Origin: Saccharopolyspora sp. NFXS83
GTDB lineage: Bacteria; Actinomycetota; Actinomycetes; Mycobacteriales; Pseudonocardiaceae
Assembly: GCF_026241095.1 (NCBI RefSeq)
Contig: NZ_JAPFGB010000007.1
Span: 1 to 64,000, forward strand
DNA: 64,000 nt
Direction of reading: 5' to 3'
Positions 18,521 to 25,889 of this stretch are shown here, in pieces. How positions within the stretch are numbered: position 1 is the stretch's first letter; the number at the start of each line of letters is the position of its first letter. The position numbers and the translations under genes were made by a program. The notes under the pieces are model-generated. The model saw nothing but the letters and a program-made list of their open reading frames with translations, ran no database searches and had not been told where the DNA came from.

Positions 18521-19536
18521 TCACCCGGCACGGGGGATGTAGGCGGGGCCGTGCGCGCCGACCTCCCCGGCCTTGGCCGGCTCGACTCGCGAAAGCAGTC
18601 GCAGCGAGCCCAGGTCGACGACGTCCACTACGGAATCGACGACGCACGACACGTACCCGAGGGCGCCGTCCGGCGAGGACGCGATGGTGAGCGGGCTCCG
18701 CCCGATCTCCAGCTCTCCCAGCCGCTCGTGGCCGTCCGCCGCGAACACCGTCAGCCGTCCGGGATCCTGGCTGGTGACGCCCGAAGAGCCCGAAACCGGC
18801 CGGATCTCGCCCGCGAGCAGCTTCCCGCTCGCGCTGAGGTGCACCGGCATCACCCGGTTCTCGGTGGGCAGCACCTCGACGACCGATCGGGTCTTCGCGT
18901 TGATGACCCGGACGCCGTTGGCGCTCGCGGCGCCGTCATCGGCGAACGAGACGTACGGCCCCCCGACGTACAGCGGGAACCGTCCGCCGACACCGCCAGG
19001 CCTTCACTGCCCGGGACCTCGACCTCGTCCACGAGCCGGCCCGCGACGAGATCGACGACGGAGACGAACGGCGCCTCCTTGTTGGTGGCGTACCCCGTCG
19101 TGCCGTCCGGGCCGACCGCGAACCAGTGCGGACCGGGCGCTCCGGTGTCGATCCGGTCGAGGGGCTTGCGCGTGCCGGTGTCCACGACGACCACACCACC
19201 GGAACGGTCCGGCGAACCCTCCACGCTCACGTACAGCCGACCGAGTCCGGCGTCGAGGGCCAGGCCGTGCGGAGCGTGCTTCGGGGCGAAGTCGACCGCG
19301 TCCACGATCCGCCTGCTGCCGGGGTCGATCGCGGTGATCTCGCTGCGACGGCCCGTGTTCGCGTGGTAGTAGCCCGATCGGTACGTGTGCGTGCACCACA
19401 ACACGCGCTGGATCGGGTCGAACAGCAGCTCGTGCGGTTCGGACAGGACCTCGACGGTGCCGACGTGCTGATCGGACTCGGCGTCGAAGAAGGAAACGGT
19501 GGAGCCGCTTTGGCTCACGACTGCCAGCAGGTCGCC
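18521..19536 (-). pseudogene. YncE-like beta-propeller (surface-antigen/lactonase fold), frameshifted and missing its start
   Basis: The 5' part reads GDLLAVVSQSGSTVSFFDA, VLWCTHTYRSGYYHANTGRR, PHGLALD and YATNKEAPFVSVVDL, all standard blocks of the YncE/YVTN seven-bladed family. At about 18973-18975 one C appears lost, and the correct frame continues as LYVGGPYVSFADDGAAS, then VLPTENRVMPVHLS and HGPAYIPRAG to the TGA at 18521. Upstream of the first recognisable residue (about 19536) there is no proper start, because the 5'-truncated LysR remnant begins within 15 bp on the other strand. An ATG further upstream lies inside that LysR sequence. Two independent defects make a functional product unlikely, unless the frameshift is a sequencing error. 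Confidence 0.75.
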
Positions 19537-19549
19537 GGATCTCCCTGGG

Positions 19550-20137
19550 TTCGCCGAACCGTTGCTCTCCAGGATCCAGGCGCGGGCACCGGCCGTGAGC
19601 ATCGTCTTCCTGCCTGAGTCCGCTGAGGACACTCCCGCGCTCCGGCAGGGCGTGGTGGATCTGGAACTGGGCGTGCTCGGCCACCTCGACCCGGAGACGT
19701 GCGCCGAACGGCTGATCACCACGTCGTTGCTGGGCGTGGCCCGGCAGGGCCATCCGCTGGTCGACGGTCCCATCGATGCCCGCCGGTTCGCCGAAGCCGA
19801 CCACATCGGCACGTCCCGGACCGGCAAGCGCCACGGCCCCATCGACACGGCCCTGGCCGAGGTGGGACTGCGGCGCAGAGTCCCGATCGTCGTGCCAAGC
19901 CACACCAGCGCGATGCTCCTGGCCAGGACGACCGATCTGGTCTGCCTCGCCCTGCCCGGAGCTCCCGCGGCCGACCGGATCAGCGCGCTCGGACTGCGCA
20001 CTTTCCCCGTAACGCTGGAAATCCCGCCAATCGAGATCGGCATGGCCCGGCACCCCCGGAGCGACGCCGACCACGCGCACCGGTGGTTCCGCGACCAGGT
20101 CCGCGCCGTGCTCGCTCAGCAGCGCCCGGCCGGCTAG
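19550..20137 (+). pseudogene. LysR-family regulator, 5'-truncated (ligand-binding domain only)
   Basis: The recognisable part starts at FAEPLLSRIQARAP and covers the C-terminal two thirds of a LysR substrate-binding domain: DLELGVLGHLDPETCAERL, ARQGHPLVDGPIDARRF, VPSHTSAMLLARTTDL and a terminal MARHPRSDADHAHRWFRDQV. The N-terminal winged helix-turn-helix (about 60 residues), the linker helix and the first strands are missing. The reading frame upstream of 19550 is only the antisense of the YncE-like gene, so no genuine start exists. LysR genes of this type usually sit divergent from the gene they control, and here the divergent gene has also lost its 5' end at the same junction. I therefore treat both as products of one deletion. 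Confidence 0.78.
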
Positions 20138-20231
20138 GCGTCCGCGGGGAACGATCTTCTGGTCGTTGTCCTGGCCGTGGCGGAGGCGCTGGCAAGACGT
20201 TCAGCGGTCGTTCCGCGAGGACTCCCGAGCG

Positions 20232-20612
20232 TCAGAGCTGAGGAATCCGGGCCCGCAGGAGGCAGAACTCGTTGGCCTCCGGGTCGGCGAGGACGTGCCA
20301 GGGTTCCTCGCCGCTCTGGCCGATGTCGGCCGGTCGCGCACCGAGCGCCAGGAGGCGTTCGAGTTCGGCCTCGTGATCGCGGTCGGTGGCGTTGACGTCG
20401 ATGTGCAGCCGGGGTTTGCCCGGCTCCGGCCGCTCCCGGCGACTGAGGATGATCGTCGGCTGCGCGCCGCCGAACCCCTCGCGCGGGCCGATCTCCACCA
20501 TCTCGTCGCCCTCGCGGTCGAGCACGACGAAGTCCAGGACCTCGCACCAGAACCGCGCCAGCACCTCCGGGTCGTGGCAACCGAGCACGAGCTCACTGAT
20601 CCGACACGCCAT
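20232..20612 (-). CDS. VOC-superfamily (glyoxalase-like) protein
   Basis: This 126-aa protein of the vicinal oxygen chelate fold consists of two beta-alpha-beta-beta-beta modules, the first starting at ISELVLGCHDPEVLARFWCEVLDF and the second around RLHIDVNATDRDHEAELERLLALG. The closing DPEANEFCLL motif, with a conserved acidic residue before F, matches the glyoxalase-like Glyoxalase_6 type. These are mostly of unknown substrate in actinomycetes and may confer drug or electrophile resistance. The ATG start immediately precedes the first conserved strand. It is intact despite lying next to two remnant genes and is transcribed away from the two-component system. Confidence 0.85.
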   Translation of the reverse strand: MACRISELVLGCHDPEVLARFWCEVLDFVVLDREGDEMVEIGPREGFGGAQPTIILSRRERPEPGKPRLHIDVNATDRDHEAELERLLALGARPADIGQSGEEPWHVLADPEANEFCLLRARIPQL

Positions 20613-21014
20613 CGACGAAACCCGCTCTCAGCTCGGAACCACGTCGCACGAGCTCCCCCAGCGCGAACCTGCCCGAACCGTAGCGGGCGACGAGCACGGC
20701 CGCGACGGATTTTCGACGCTTCGCGGTGAACCGCACGTTCATCGCGCAACGGCCCCATCCCCCACCGTTACGGCAGAACAGCAGTGCCCGATTCGACCGC
20801 TACGGCCGACGTCGTGAACGAGAGCACGTCGACCGCCACCAGGCAGGCGACGTCCGCCGTGAGACGTTCCGCGCCGACCGGTCCCCACTCGAACCGCACC
20901 CCGCCGCCGACCCGCGCACGCCGGTCTTCGCCCTCCGGCCAGGCGAGGCACCGCCCACGCCGCGGACATGCCTAATCTGGGTCGCGGAAGATCAGGGCGA
21001 AGGGCGAGGGCGGT
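20613..21014 (+). other. 402-bp intergenic region with the promoter of the two-component operon
   Basis: No reading frame here shows a ribosome-binding site and coding character. TAATCT at 20973-20978, about 37 bases before the response regulator start, is the best -10 candidate on the + strand. GAGGG immediately before ATG 21015 is a good Shine-Dalgarno. Nothing else in the region is recognisable. Confidence 0.4.
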
Positions 21015-21704
21015 ATGGGGTCGCGGAGTTTGCTGGTGGTGGACGACGAGCCGACGGTGCGGGAGCTGCTGGCGGCGACGTTGCGGTTCGCGGGGTTCCG
21101 GGTGACGGCCGCCGCGACCGGGGCCGAGGCGGTGCGGGCGGCGGTGGGCGAGCGCCCCGACCTGGTGCTGCTGGACGTGATGCTGCCGGACGTGGACGGC
21201 TTCGAGGTGCTGCGGCGCCTGCGGGAGGAGCGCGGCGGGCAAGTGCCGGTCCTGTTCCTCACCGCTCGCGATGCTCCTCGGGACAAGGTGCAGGGGCTGA
21301 CGTTGGGCGGTGACGACTACGTGACCAAGCCCTTCGACCCGGAGGAGCTGATCGCCCGAATCCACGCGGTGCTGCGTCGTTCCGGGCACGCTGCGACCTC
21401 GGGCGCGATGACCGTCGCGGACCTGGAGGTCGACCCGGACAGCCACCAAGTGCTGCGCGGCGGGGAGCCGATCCGGTTGTCCCCCACCGAGTTCCGGCTG
21501 CTGGTCTACCTGGTGCGCAACTCCGGGCAGGTGGTGTCGAAGCGGCAGATCCTCGACGAGGTGTGGCAGTACGACTTCGGCGGCGACCCGAGCATCGTGG
21601 ACACCTACATCAGCTACCTGCGGCGCAAGGTGGACACCGCCGAGCCGAAGCTGATCCACACGGTGCACGGGGTGGGCTACGTGCTGCGCGGACCGCGCTC
21701 ATGA
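21015..21704 (+). CDS. OmpR-family response regulator
   Basis: This 229-aa two-domain regulator has a receiver domain with acidic pocket D10/D11, phospho-acceptor D54 (LLDVMLPD) and the conserved K in YVTKPF. A winged-helix Trans_reg_C domain follows (LSPTEFRLLVYLVRNSGQVVSK, then VDTYISYLRRKVD and HTVHGVGYVLR). It resembles TrcR/MtrA-group regulators of actinobacteria. Its stop codon overlaps the start of the histidine kinase gene by four bases (ATGA), so the pair is translationally coupled. A small exported protein behind two palindromic sites follows the kinase and is the likely target. Confidence 0.95.
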   Translation: MGSRSLLVVDDEPTVRELLAATLRFAGFRVTAAATGAEAVRAAVGERPDLVLLDVMLPDVDGFEVLRRLREERGGQVPVLFLTARDAPRDKVQGLTLGGDDYVTKPFDPEELIARIHAVLRRSGHAATSGAMTVADLEVDPDSHQVLRGGEPIRLSPTEFRLLVYLVRNSGQVVSKRQILDEVWQYDFGGDPSIVDTYISYLRRKVDTAEPKLIHTVHGVGYVLRGPRS

Positions 21705-23131
21705 TGGCCCGGCTGTCGTTGCGCGCTCGCGTGCTGCTGATCGCGGTCGGCCTGCTCGCCGCTGGGCTGGCGATCGGCAGCGCCGTGGTGATCGGCTCGC
21801 TGGAGCGCAACCTGGTCGGCAAGCTCGACGCGCAGCTGGTGGCGGTCGCGGGGGCCGGAGCGCAGATCTACAAGGTGCCCGAACCTGGTGCGACCCATCC
21901 AGGCACGGTCGGGCAGGGCACGGTCGTGGTGCGGGACAACTTCGCGCTGCCCGGCTCCACCTTGTACACCGCGCGGCTCGGCGCGGACGGGACGATCGCC
22001 GAGGAGCGCCGGGCTGCCGGGCTTCCGACGGCACGGCCCGAACTCCGGGGGCTCCCCACCGCCGAGCGACCGGTCGACGTGCCGAGCCGGTCGGGTCCGG
22101 AGCGCTGGCGCCTCCTTGCGCTGCCCCGCCCGGACGGGATGGCGGTGACCGCGATCTCCCGGGCTGAGGTGGACGACACCGTGGGCCAGCTCCGCGCGAT
22201 CTCCGCGGGCACCGCCGCCGCGCTGCTGACCGTGCTGGCGCTGGCCGGGTGGTTCGCGATGCGCGCAGGGCTGCGACCACTGCGGCGGATCGAGGAGACC
22301 TCGGCCGCCGTCGCGGCGGGCGACCTGGGCAGCCGGGTGCCGGAGTCGGGCGGGCCTGGCACCGAGATCGGGCGGCTGTCGCGGGCGCTGAACGCGATGC
22401 TCGGCCAGAACGAGGCCGCGTTCGCCGCGCGCAGCGAGTCGGAGGCGCGGATGCGCCGCTTCGTCGCGGACGCGAGCCACGAGCTGCGCACCCCGCTCGC
22501 GGGGATCAAGGGGTTCAGCAAGCTGCACCGGATGGGCGCGCTGCCCGAGGGCGTGGATGCGATGTCCCGGATCGAGAAGGAGTCCGACCGGCTGGAGCGC
22601 CTCGTCGAGGACCTGCTGCTGCTGGCGCGGCTCGACGAGCAGATCCCGTTGCAGCTCGCCCCCATGGACCTGCGAACGCTGGCCGCCGACGCGCTGCACG
22701 ACGTGCACGCGCTCGATCCGACCCGGACGGCCGAGCTCACCGGTCCGGGCGGCGGCCCTCCCGCCGCCGCGCCCGCGCTGGCCGACGAGGAGCGGCTGCG
22801 GCAGGTCGTGACGAACCTCGTCGGCAACGCGGTCCGCCACACGCCGCAGGGCACGCCGGTGCGGATCGGAGTCGGCGCGGTGGAGGCGGGCGCGGTGCTG
22901 GAGGTCGCCGACGACGGCCCCGGACTCGCCGCCGAACAGGCGGAGCGGGTGTTCCAGCGGTTCTACCGGGCAGACGACTCCCGCAACCGCTCCAGCGGCG
23001 GATCCGGGCTGGGCCTGGCGATCGTGCGCTCGCTGGTGGAGGCCCACGGCGGGCGGGTCGAGCTCGACACCGCTCCCGGGGCGGGCACGCGGGTCCGGGT
23101 CCTGCTGCCGTCGGCTGCCGATTCGGAGTGA
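21701..23131 (+). CDS. Sensor histidine kinase paired with the OmpR-type regulator
   Basis: This 476-aa classical HisKA/HATPase kinase has TM1 at about residues 9-33, an extracytoplasmic sensor of about 130 residues, TM2 near 170-187 and a HAMP region. H260 lies in DASHELRTPLAG, followed by the N box (VTNLVGNAVRHTPQG), G1 (DDGPGL), F box (FQRFYRADDS) and G2 (GSGLGLAIVRSLV). Two ATG codons in tandem (21701 and 21704) overlap the regulator's TGA, so I use the first. The sensor domain has no named motif that I recognise, so the signal is unknown. The downstream exported protein suggests an envelope-related response. Confidence 0.94.
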   Translation: MMARLSLRARVLLIAVGLLAAGLAIGSAVVIGSLERNLVGKLDAQLVAVAGAGAQIYKVPEPGATHPGTVGQGTVVVRDNFALPGSTLYTARLGADGTIAEERRAAGLPTARPELRGLPTAERPVDVPSRSGPERWRLLALPRPDGMAVTAISRAEVDDTVGQLRAISAGTAAALLTVLALAGWFAMRAGLRPLRRIEETSAAVAAGDLGSRVPESGGPGTEIGRLSRALNAMLGQNEAAFAARSESEARMRRFVADASHELRTPLAGIKGFSKLHRMGALPEGVDAMSRIEKESDRLERLVEDLLLLARLDEQIPLQLAPMDLRTLAADALHDVHALDPTRTAELTGPGGGPPAAAPALADEERLRQVVTNLVGNAVRHTPQGTPVRIGVGAVEAGAVLEVADDGPGLAAEQAERVFQRFYRADDSRNRSSGGSGLGLAIVRSLVEAHGGRVELDTAPGAGTRVRVLLPSAADSE

Positions 23132-23151
23132 TCTCGGGGAAGTTCTGGGAA

Positions 23152-23238
23152 TTCTCCCGGAGAAGCACCCGCGCCGGTCCGCCGCCGCCGGTCCGTCCGG
23201 GAGGAACGGGCCGCGGCTCCCAGGAATCTCCCAGATTC
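23152..23238 (+). promoter_or_regulatory. Two related palindromes upstream of the small exported protein gene
   Basis: TTCTCC-C-GGAGAA (23152-23164) and GAATCT-CCC-AGATTC (23224-23238) are perfect short palindromes. Both sit within the shared motif GGAAT(T)CTCCC, about 72 bp apart. They lie between the kinase stop codon and the next gene, so they are plausible binding sites for the adjacent OmpR-type regulator. That assignment is inference. Confidence 0.4.
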
Positions 23239-23305
23239 GCTCCGACTTCACCAAGATCGACCGGTCAACCTGAGTGGGTCAGCTTCCACGAGGAAAGGAA
23301 ATCCC

Positions 23306-23689
23306 ATGCGGCTCACCACTCTCCGACGCGCCTCCGCGATCGCCGGAATCGCCCTGATCCCCGCGCTGGCCTTCGGCGCCGCGGCGCAGGCCGCGCCCGC
23401 CGCGCCGACCTCCGCGTCCGCCGAGCAGGCCCCGGCCGCGGCGCCTCAGGACGTCATCGCCGAGACCGGCACGATCTCCCAGGTCGGCCAGGTCGAGACG
23501 CCGGAAGGGCGGTTCACCACGTTCCAGTTCGGCCCCGAGGGCACCTGGTGGCTCGCGGGTGCGGACACCGTCGTGATCAAGGGCGGCCAGGTCGTCGCGC
23601 CGGAGGCCCTCCAGGTGGGCGACCACGTCACCGCCGAGGGCGAGTTCGACGGCCGGACCGCCTCCGCGTCGCGCGTCGAGGTTCGCTGA
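23306..23689 (+). CDS. Small exported protein of unknown function (DUF5666-like)
   Basis: This 127-aa precursor has a clear Sec signal peptide (RLTTLRRASAIAGIALIPALAFGAAAQA). A Pro/Ala/Ser-rich linker follows, then a compact domain of about 75 residues: ETGTISQVGQVETPEGRFTTF, VIKGGQVVAPEALQVGDHVTAEGEFDG and ASRVEVR. The VGDHVTAEGEF pattern resembles the small OB-like repeats of DUF5666 proteins. No enzymatic residues stand out. AGGAAAGGA precedes ATG 23306. The position behind the two-component system, with two palindromes in between, suggests that it is a regulated envelope protein. A strong hairpin follows the stop. Confidence 0.75.
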   Translation: MRLTTLRRASAIAGIALIPALAFGAAAQAAPAAPTSASAEQAPAAAPQDVIAETGTISQVGQVETPEGRFTTFQFGPEGTWWLAGADTVVIKGGQVVAPEALQVGDHVTAEGEFDGRTASASRVEVR

Positions 23690-23694
23690 GACCA

Positions 23695-23735
23695 GCCGTG
23701 CCGCGGAGGGACGAGGAGCCCCTCCGCGGCACGGC
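23695..23735 (+). terminator. Strong hairpin terminator, also part of a duplicated segment
   Basis: GCCGTGCCGCGGAGGG pairs perfectly with CCCTCCGCGGCACGGC across a nine-base loop, six bases after the exported-protein stop codon. The inner 12 bp of the stem recur in the second repeat copy at 24766-24798, downstream of the methyltransferase gene. Confidence 0.8.
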
Positions 23736-23880
23736 CGCGCTCTCCGGTCCGCGTCTCATCAACGCCGCTGGGGCGCGGCCCCGTCCGACTCCGCGCATCG
23801 TCCCGCGGCCTCCCCAGGGCGTGCGCGCCACCGCGGCGAAGCAGACGGCGTTGCGCGGGTTCTCCGCGGCGAACTCGTCC
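23699..23880. repeat. Direct repeat copy 1: orphan tail of a methyltransferase gene plus terminator
   Basis: This segment is nearly identical to 24766-24950. On the minus strand it contains the codons for DEFAAENPRNAVCFAAVAR, the C-terminus of the methyltransferase encoded at 24884-25720, followed by its hairpin. Homology stops abruptly at 23880, so only about the last 20 codons of a second methyltransferase copy survive. The stop codon is altered (ARTPW in place of ARKP-stop). Confidence 0.85.
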
Positions 23881-24246
23881 CGGCTCCTCCCGCAGCTGAG
23901 GATGACGATTCACCGCCCGCACGGGAGCAGTTACGGTTCCGCAGCAACACAGGTGGCCGCTCAAAGCACCCGGCGATATGCAACTGTCCACAAAAGACAT
24001 TTGGCCGGGTCGTGAACTGACGTAAGCCCGAGGGCACCTCGAACTGGGAAAGTTCCGCCGCAGCGCCGTCAACGGAGGTCATCTCCGGTCCACGGAGGAG
24101 CAACGCGGGGCACCGGACCAACCGGGCGGAGTCGTGATGAACGCCACTCCGCATCTTTGATCAACCCGCATTTCAGCTCGCTGATCCAAACCTACGGTGT
24201 TCACGTTCAGAGCAGTGGAACGTCTACTCCGAGGTTGCTGAGAACA

Positions 24247-24615
24247 ATGCGAATGAGGATGCTACTCACTTCCGTCGCTGCCGGTGCCGCAGCGCTGACC
24301 GCTGGAATCACGGCTGCAGTTCCGGCCTCGGCAGGCCCCGCCGTGACAGTGGGGGGAGCTCACCAGGCCGCTCCGAGCGAAGTCCGCAGCGTCAAAACCG
24401 CCATCGACGACGTGACGGTGCGCCGAGGCCCGGGAACGTCGACGGAGGCGCTCGGCATCATTCCCAAGGGCGGTGTCGTGCCGCACACGTCCGAGCACAA
24501 CGTCCAAGGTGAGGTCTACATCGACTGCACCAACCAGGAGAACAACTACTGGGTACCTGTGAATTGGAACGGGGCCAGTGGTTTCGTCGCGGCCGGATGC
24601 GTCATCGCCCAGTAG
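24247..24615 (+). CDS. Small secreted SH3-like protein
   Basis: This precursor of about 122 aa has a signal peptide (MRMRMLLTSVAAGAAALTAGITAAVPASA). Its compact domain matches bacterial SH3 (SH3b) repeats: VRRGPGTSTEALGIIPKGGVVPH, then WVPVNWNGASGFVAAGCVIA. Two cysteines (IDCTN and AGCVIA) may form a disulfide. Such domains often bind cell-wall peptides. ATG 24247, 24253 or 24259 could be the start, and I chose the first. Its base composition is visibly less GC-rich than its neighbours. It lies between two copies of a 182-bp direct repeat, so it probably arrived separately or replaced a lost methyltransferase paralogue. Confidence 0.75.
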   Translation: MRMRMLLTSVAAGAAALTAGITAAVPASAGPAVTVGGAHQAAPSEVRSVKTAIDDVTVRRGPGTSTEALGIIPKGGVVPHTSEHNVQGEVYIDCTNQENNYWVPVNWNGASGFVAAGCVIAQ

Positions 24616-24765
24616 GCCGGCTAGCCGGGTGCGGTGTTCGCACGGCAGCGAGCGCTCCGACAAATGAAGCCGCCCTTCGCAAGTCGTGAAAATGCGGGTC
24701 GACGACCACCGTCGAGTGCGATCACCGCGGCGGGACCAGCGTGAGATCCATTGACCCCGGCCGGG

Positions 24766-24950
24766 TGCCGCGGAGGGACGAGGAGTCCCTCCGCGGCACG
24801 GCTGCGCTCTCCGGTCCGCGCCCCGTTCAACGCCGCTGGGGCGCGGCCCCGTCCGACTCCGCGATTCGTTCCGCGGCACCCGGCTACGGCTTGCGCGCCA
24901 CCGCGGCGAAGCAGACGGCGTTCTGCGGGTTCTCCGCGGCGAACTCGTCC
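24766..24950. repeat. Direct repeat copy 2: 3' end and terminator of the intact methyltransferase gene
   Basis: This copy contains the genuine end of the methyltransferase gene (stop at 24884-24886) and its 3' hairpin, TGCCGCGGAGGG with CCCTCCGCGGCA at 24766-24798. The spacing to copy 1 is about 1,065 bp. Both copies have the same orientation. Confidence 0.85.
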
Positions 24951-25720
24951 ACCTCGGTCAGGTCGGAGCGCCATTCCGAGGTGAACGCGACACCGGGGTC
25001 GAGCAGTTCCCAGCCGGTGAAGAAGCGGCGGAACTCCAGTTCGTCGCGGGCGGTGAAGCCGGGGTTCTGGGTGTCCTTGTAGGAGTCGATGAAGTCCAGC
25101 GTCTGCGACCGGACGGGTTCCGAGACGCCGTCGACGGTGGCGTGGCTGATCGCGAGCCTGCTACCGGGGGGGAGCGCGTCCTTGTACTGCTCCAGCGCGG
25201 CTTCCGGATGCTGGTCGCGCGGGATGAAGTGCAGCAGCGCCACCGCGAGCACGCCGATCGGGCGGCTGAAGTCGAGCAGTTCCCTCGTGGCCGGTGCCGC
25301 GAGGATGGCCCCGGGTTCGAGGAAGTCCCCCTGCACCACGTCGGTTCCGGGCACCGCGTCGAGCAGCTCCTTGGTCTGCACGACCGCCACCGGCTCGTTG
25401 TCCGCGTAGAGCACGCGCGCGTCCGGATTCACCTGGTGGGCGATCTCGTGCGTGTTGCCCACGGTGGGCAGGCCGGCGCCGATGTCGAGGAACTGGTCGA
25501 TGCCCTCTTCGGCCATGGTCTGCACCGCGCGGCGCAGGAAGGTGCGGTTCCACCGCGCCACGTCGGCGATGTGCGGCAGCTTCTCCTTGGCCTGGGCCAC
25601 GAACGCCCGGTCCGCCGCGAAGTTGTGCGCTCCGCCGAGGTACGCGTCGTACACGCGCGCCGCGCTCGGGAGCTCCACGTCCACACCGAGCGCCCGCCAC
25701 CTGTCTTGATCACCAGCCAT
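24884..25720 (-). CDS. SAM-dependent methyltransferase (PF04672/DUF574 family)
   Basis: This 278-aa protein belongs to a Rossmann methyltransferase family that is expanded in actinomycetes. Family marks are the N-terminal PSAARVYDAYLGGAHNFAADR, the SAM-binding FLDIGAGLPTVGNTHE, the acidic LYADNEP, QGDFLEPGAIL, and the late ARDELEFRRFFTGWELLDPG. The substrate is unknown for nearly all members. The ATG start precedes the conserved GVDVELPSAARVYD block. Its last 20 codons and terminator are duplicated about 1 kb away, evidence of a former tandem paralogue. The MFS exporter gene downstream starts a separate unit. Confidence 0.88.
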   Translation of the reverse strand: MAGDQDRWRALGVDVELPSAARVYDAYLGGAHNFAADRAFVAQAKEKLPHIADVARWNRTFLRRAVQTMAEEGIDQFLDIGAGLPTVGNTHEIAHQVNPDARVLYADNEPVAVVQTKELLDAVPGTDVVQGDFLEPGAILAAPATRELLDFSRPIGVLAVALLHFIPRDQHPEAALEQYKDALPPGSRLAISHATVDGVSEPVRSQTLDFIDSYKDTQNPGFTARDELEFRRFFTGWELLDPGVAFTSEWRSDLTEVDEFAAENPQNAVCFAAVARKP

Positions 25721-25889
25721 TCACCCAAAGTAGTGATCACCGGAGGTGACGACAACCACCCGATGGACGGTCGGATTCCCCCTTCCAGTGCCGGAGAGCA
25801 GGCGTGACCTGGGTAATCCCGATCTTGAAACTTCGCTCAGTAACGAACCTCACCAGCGATCACCGCGCCGTCGTGCCCAGGGCGCCGGC

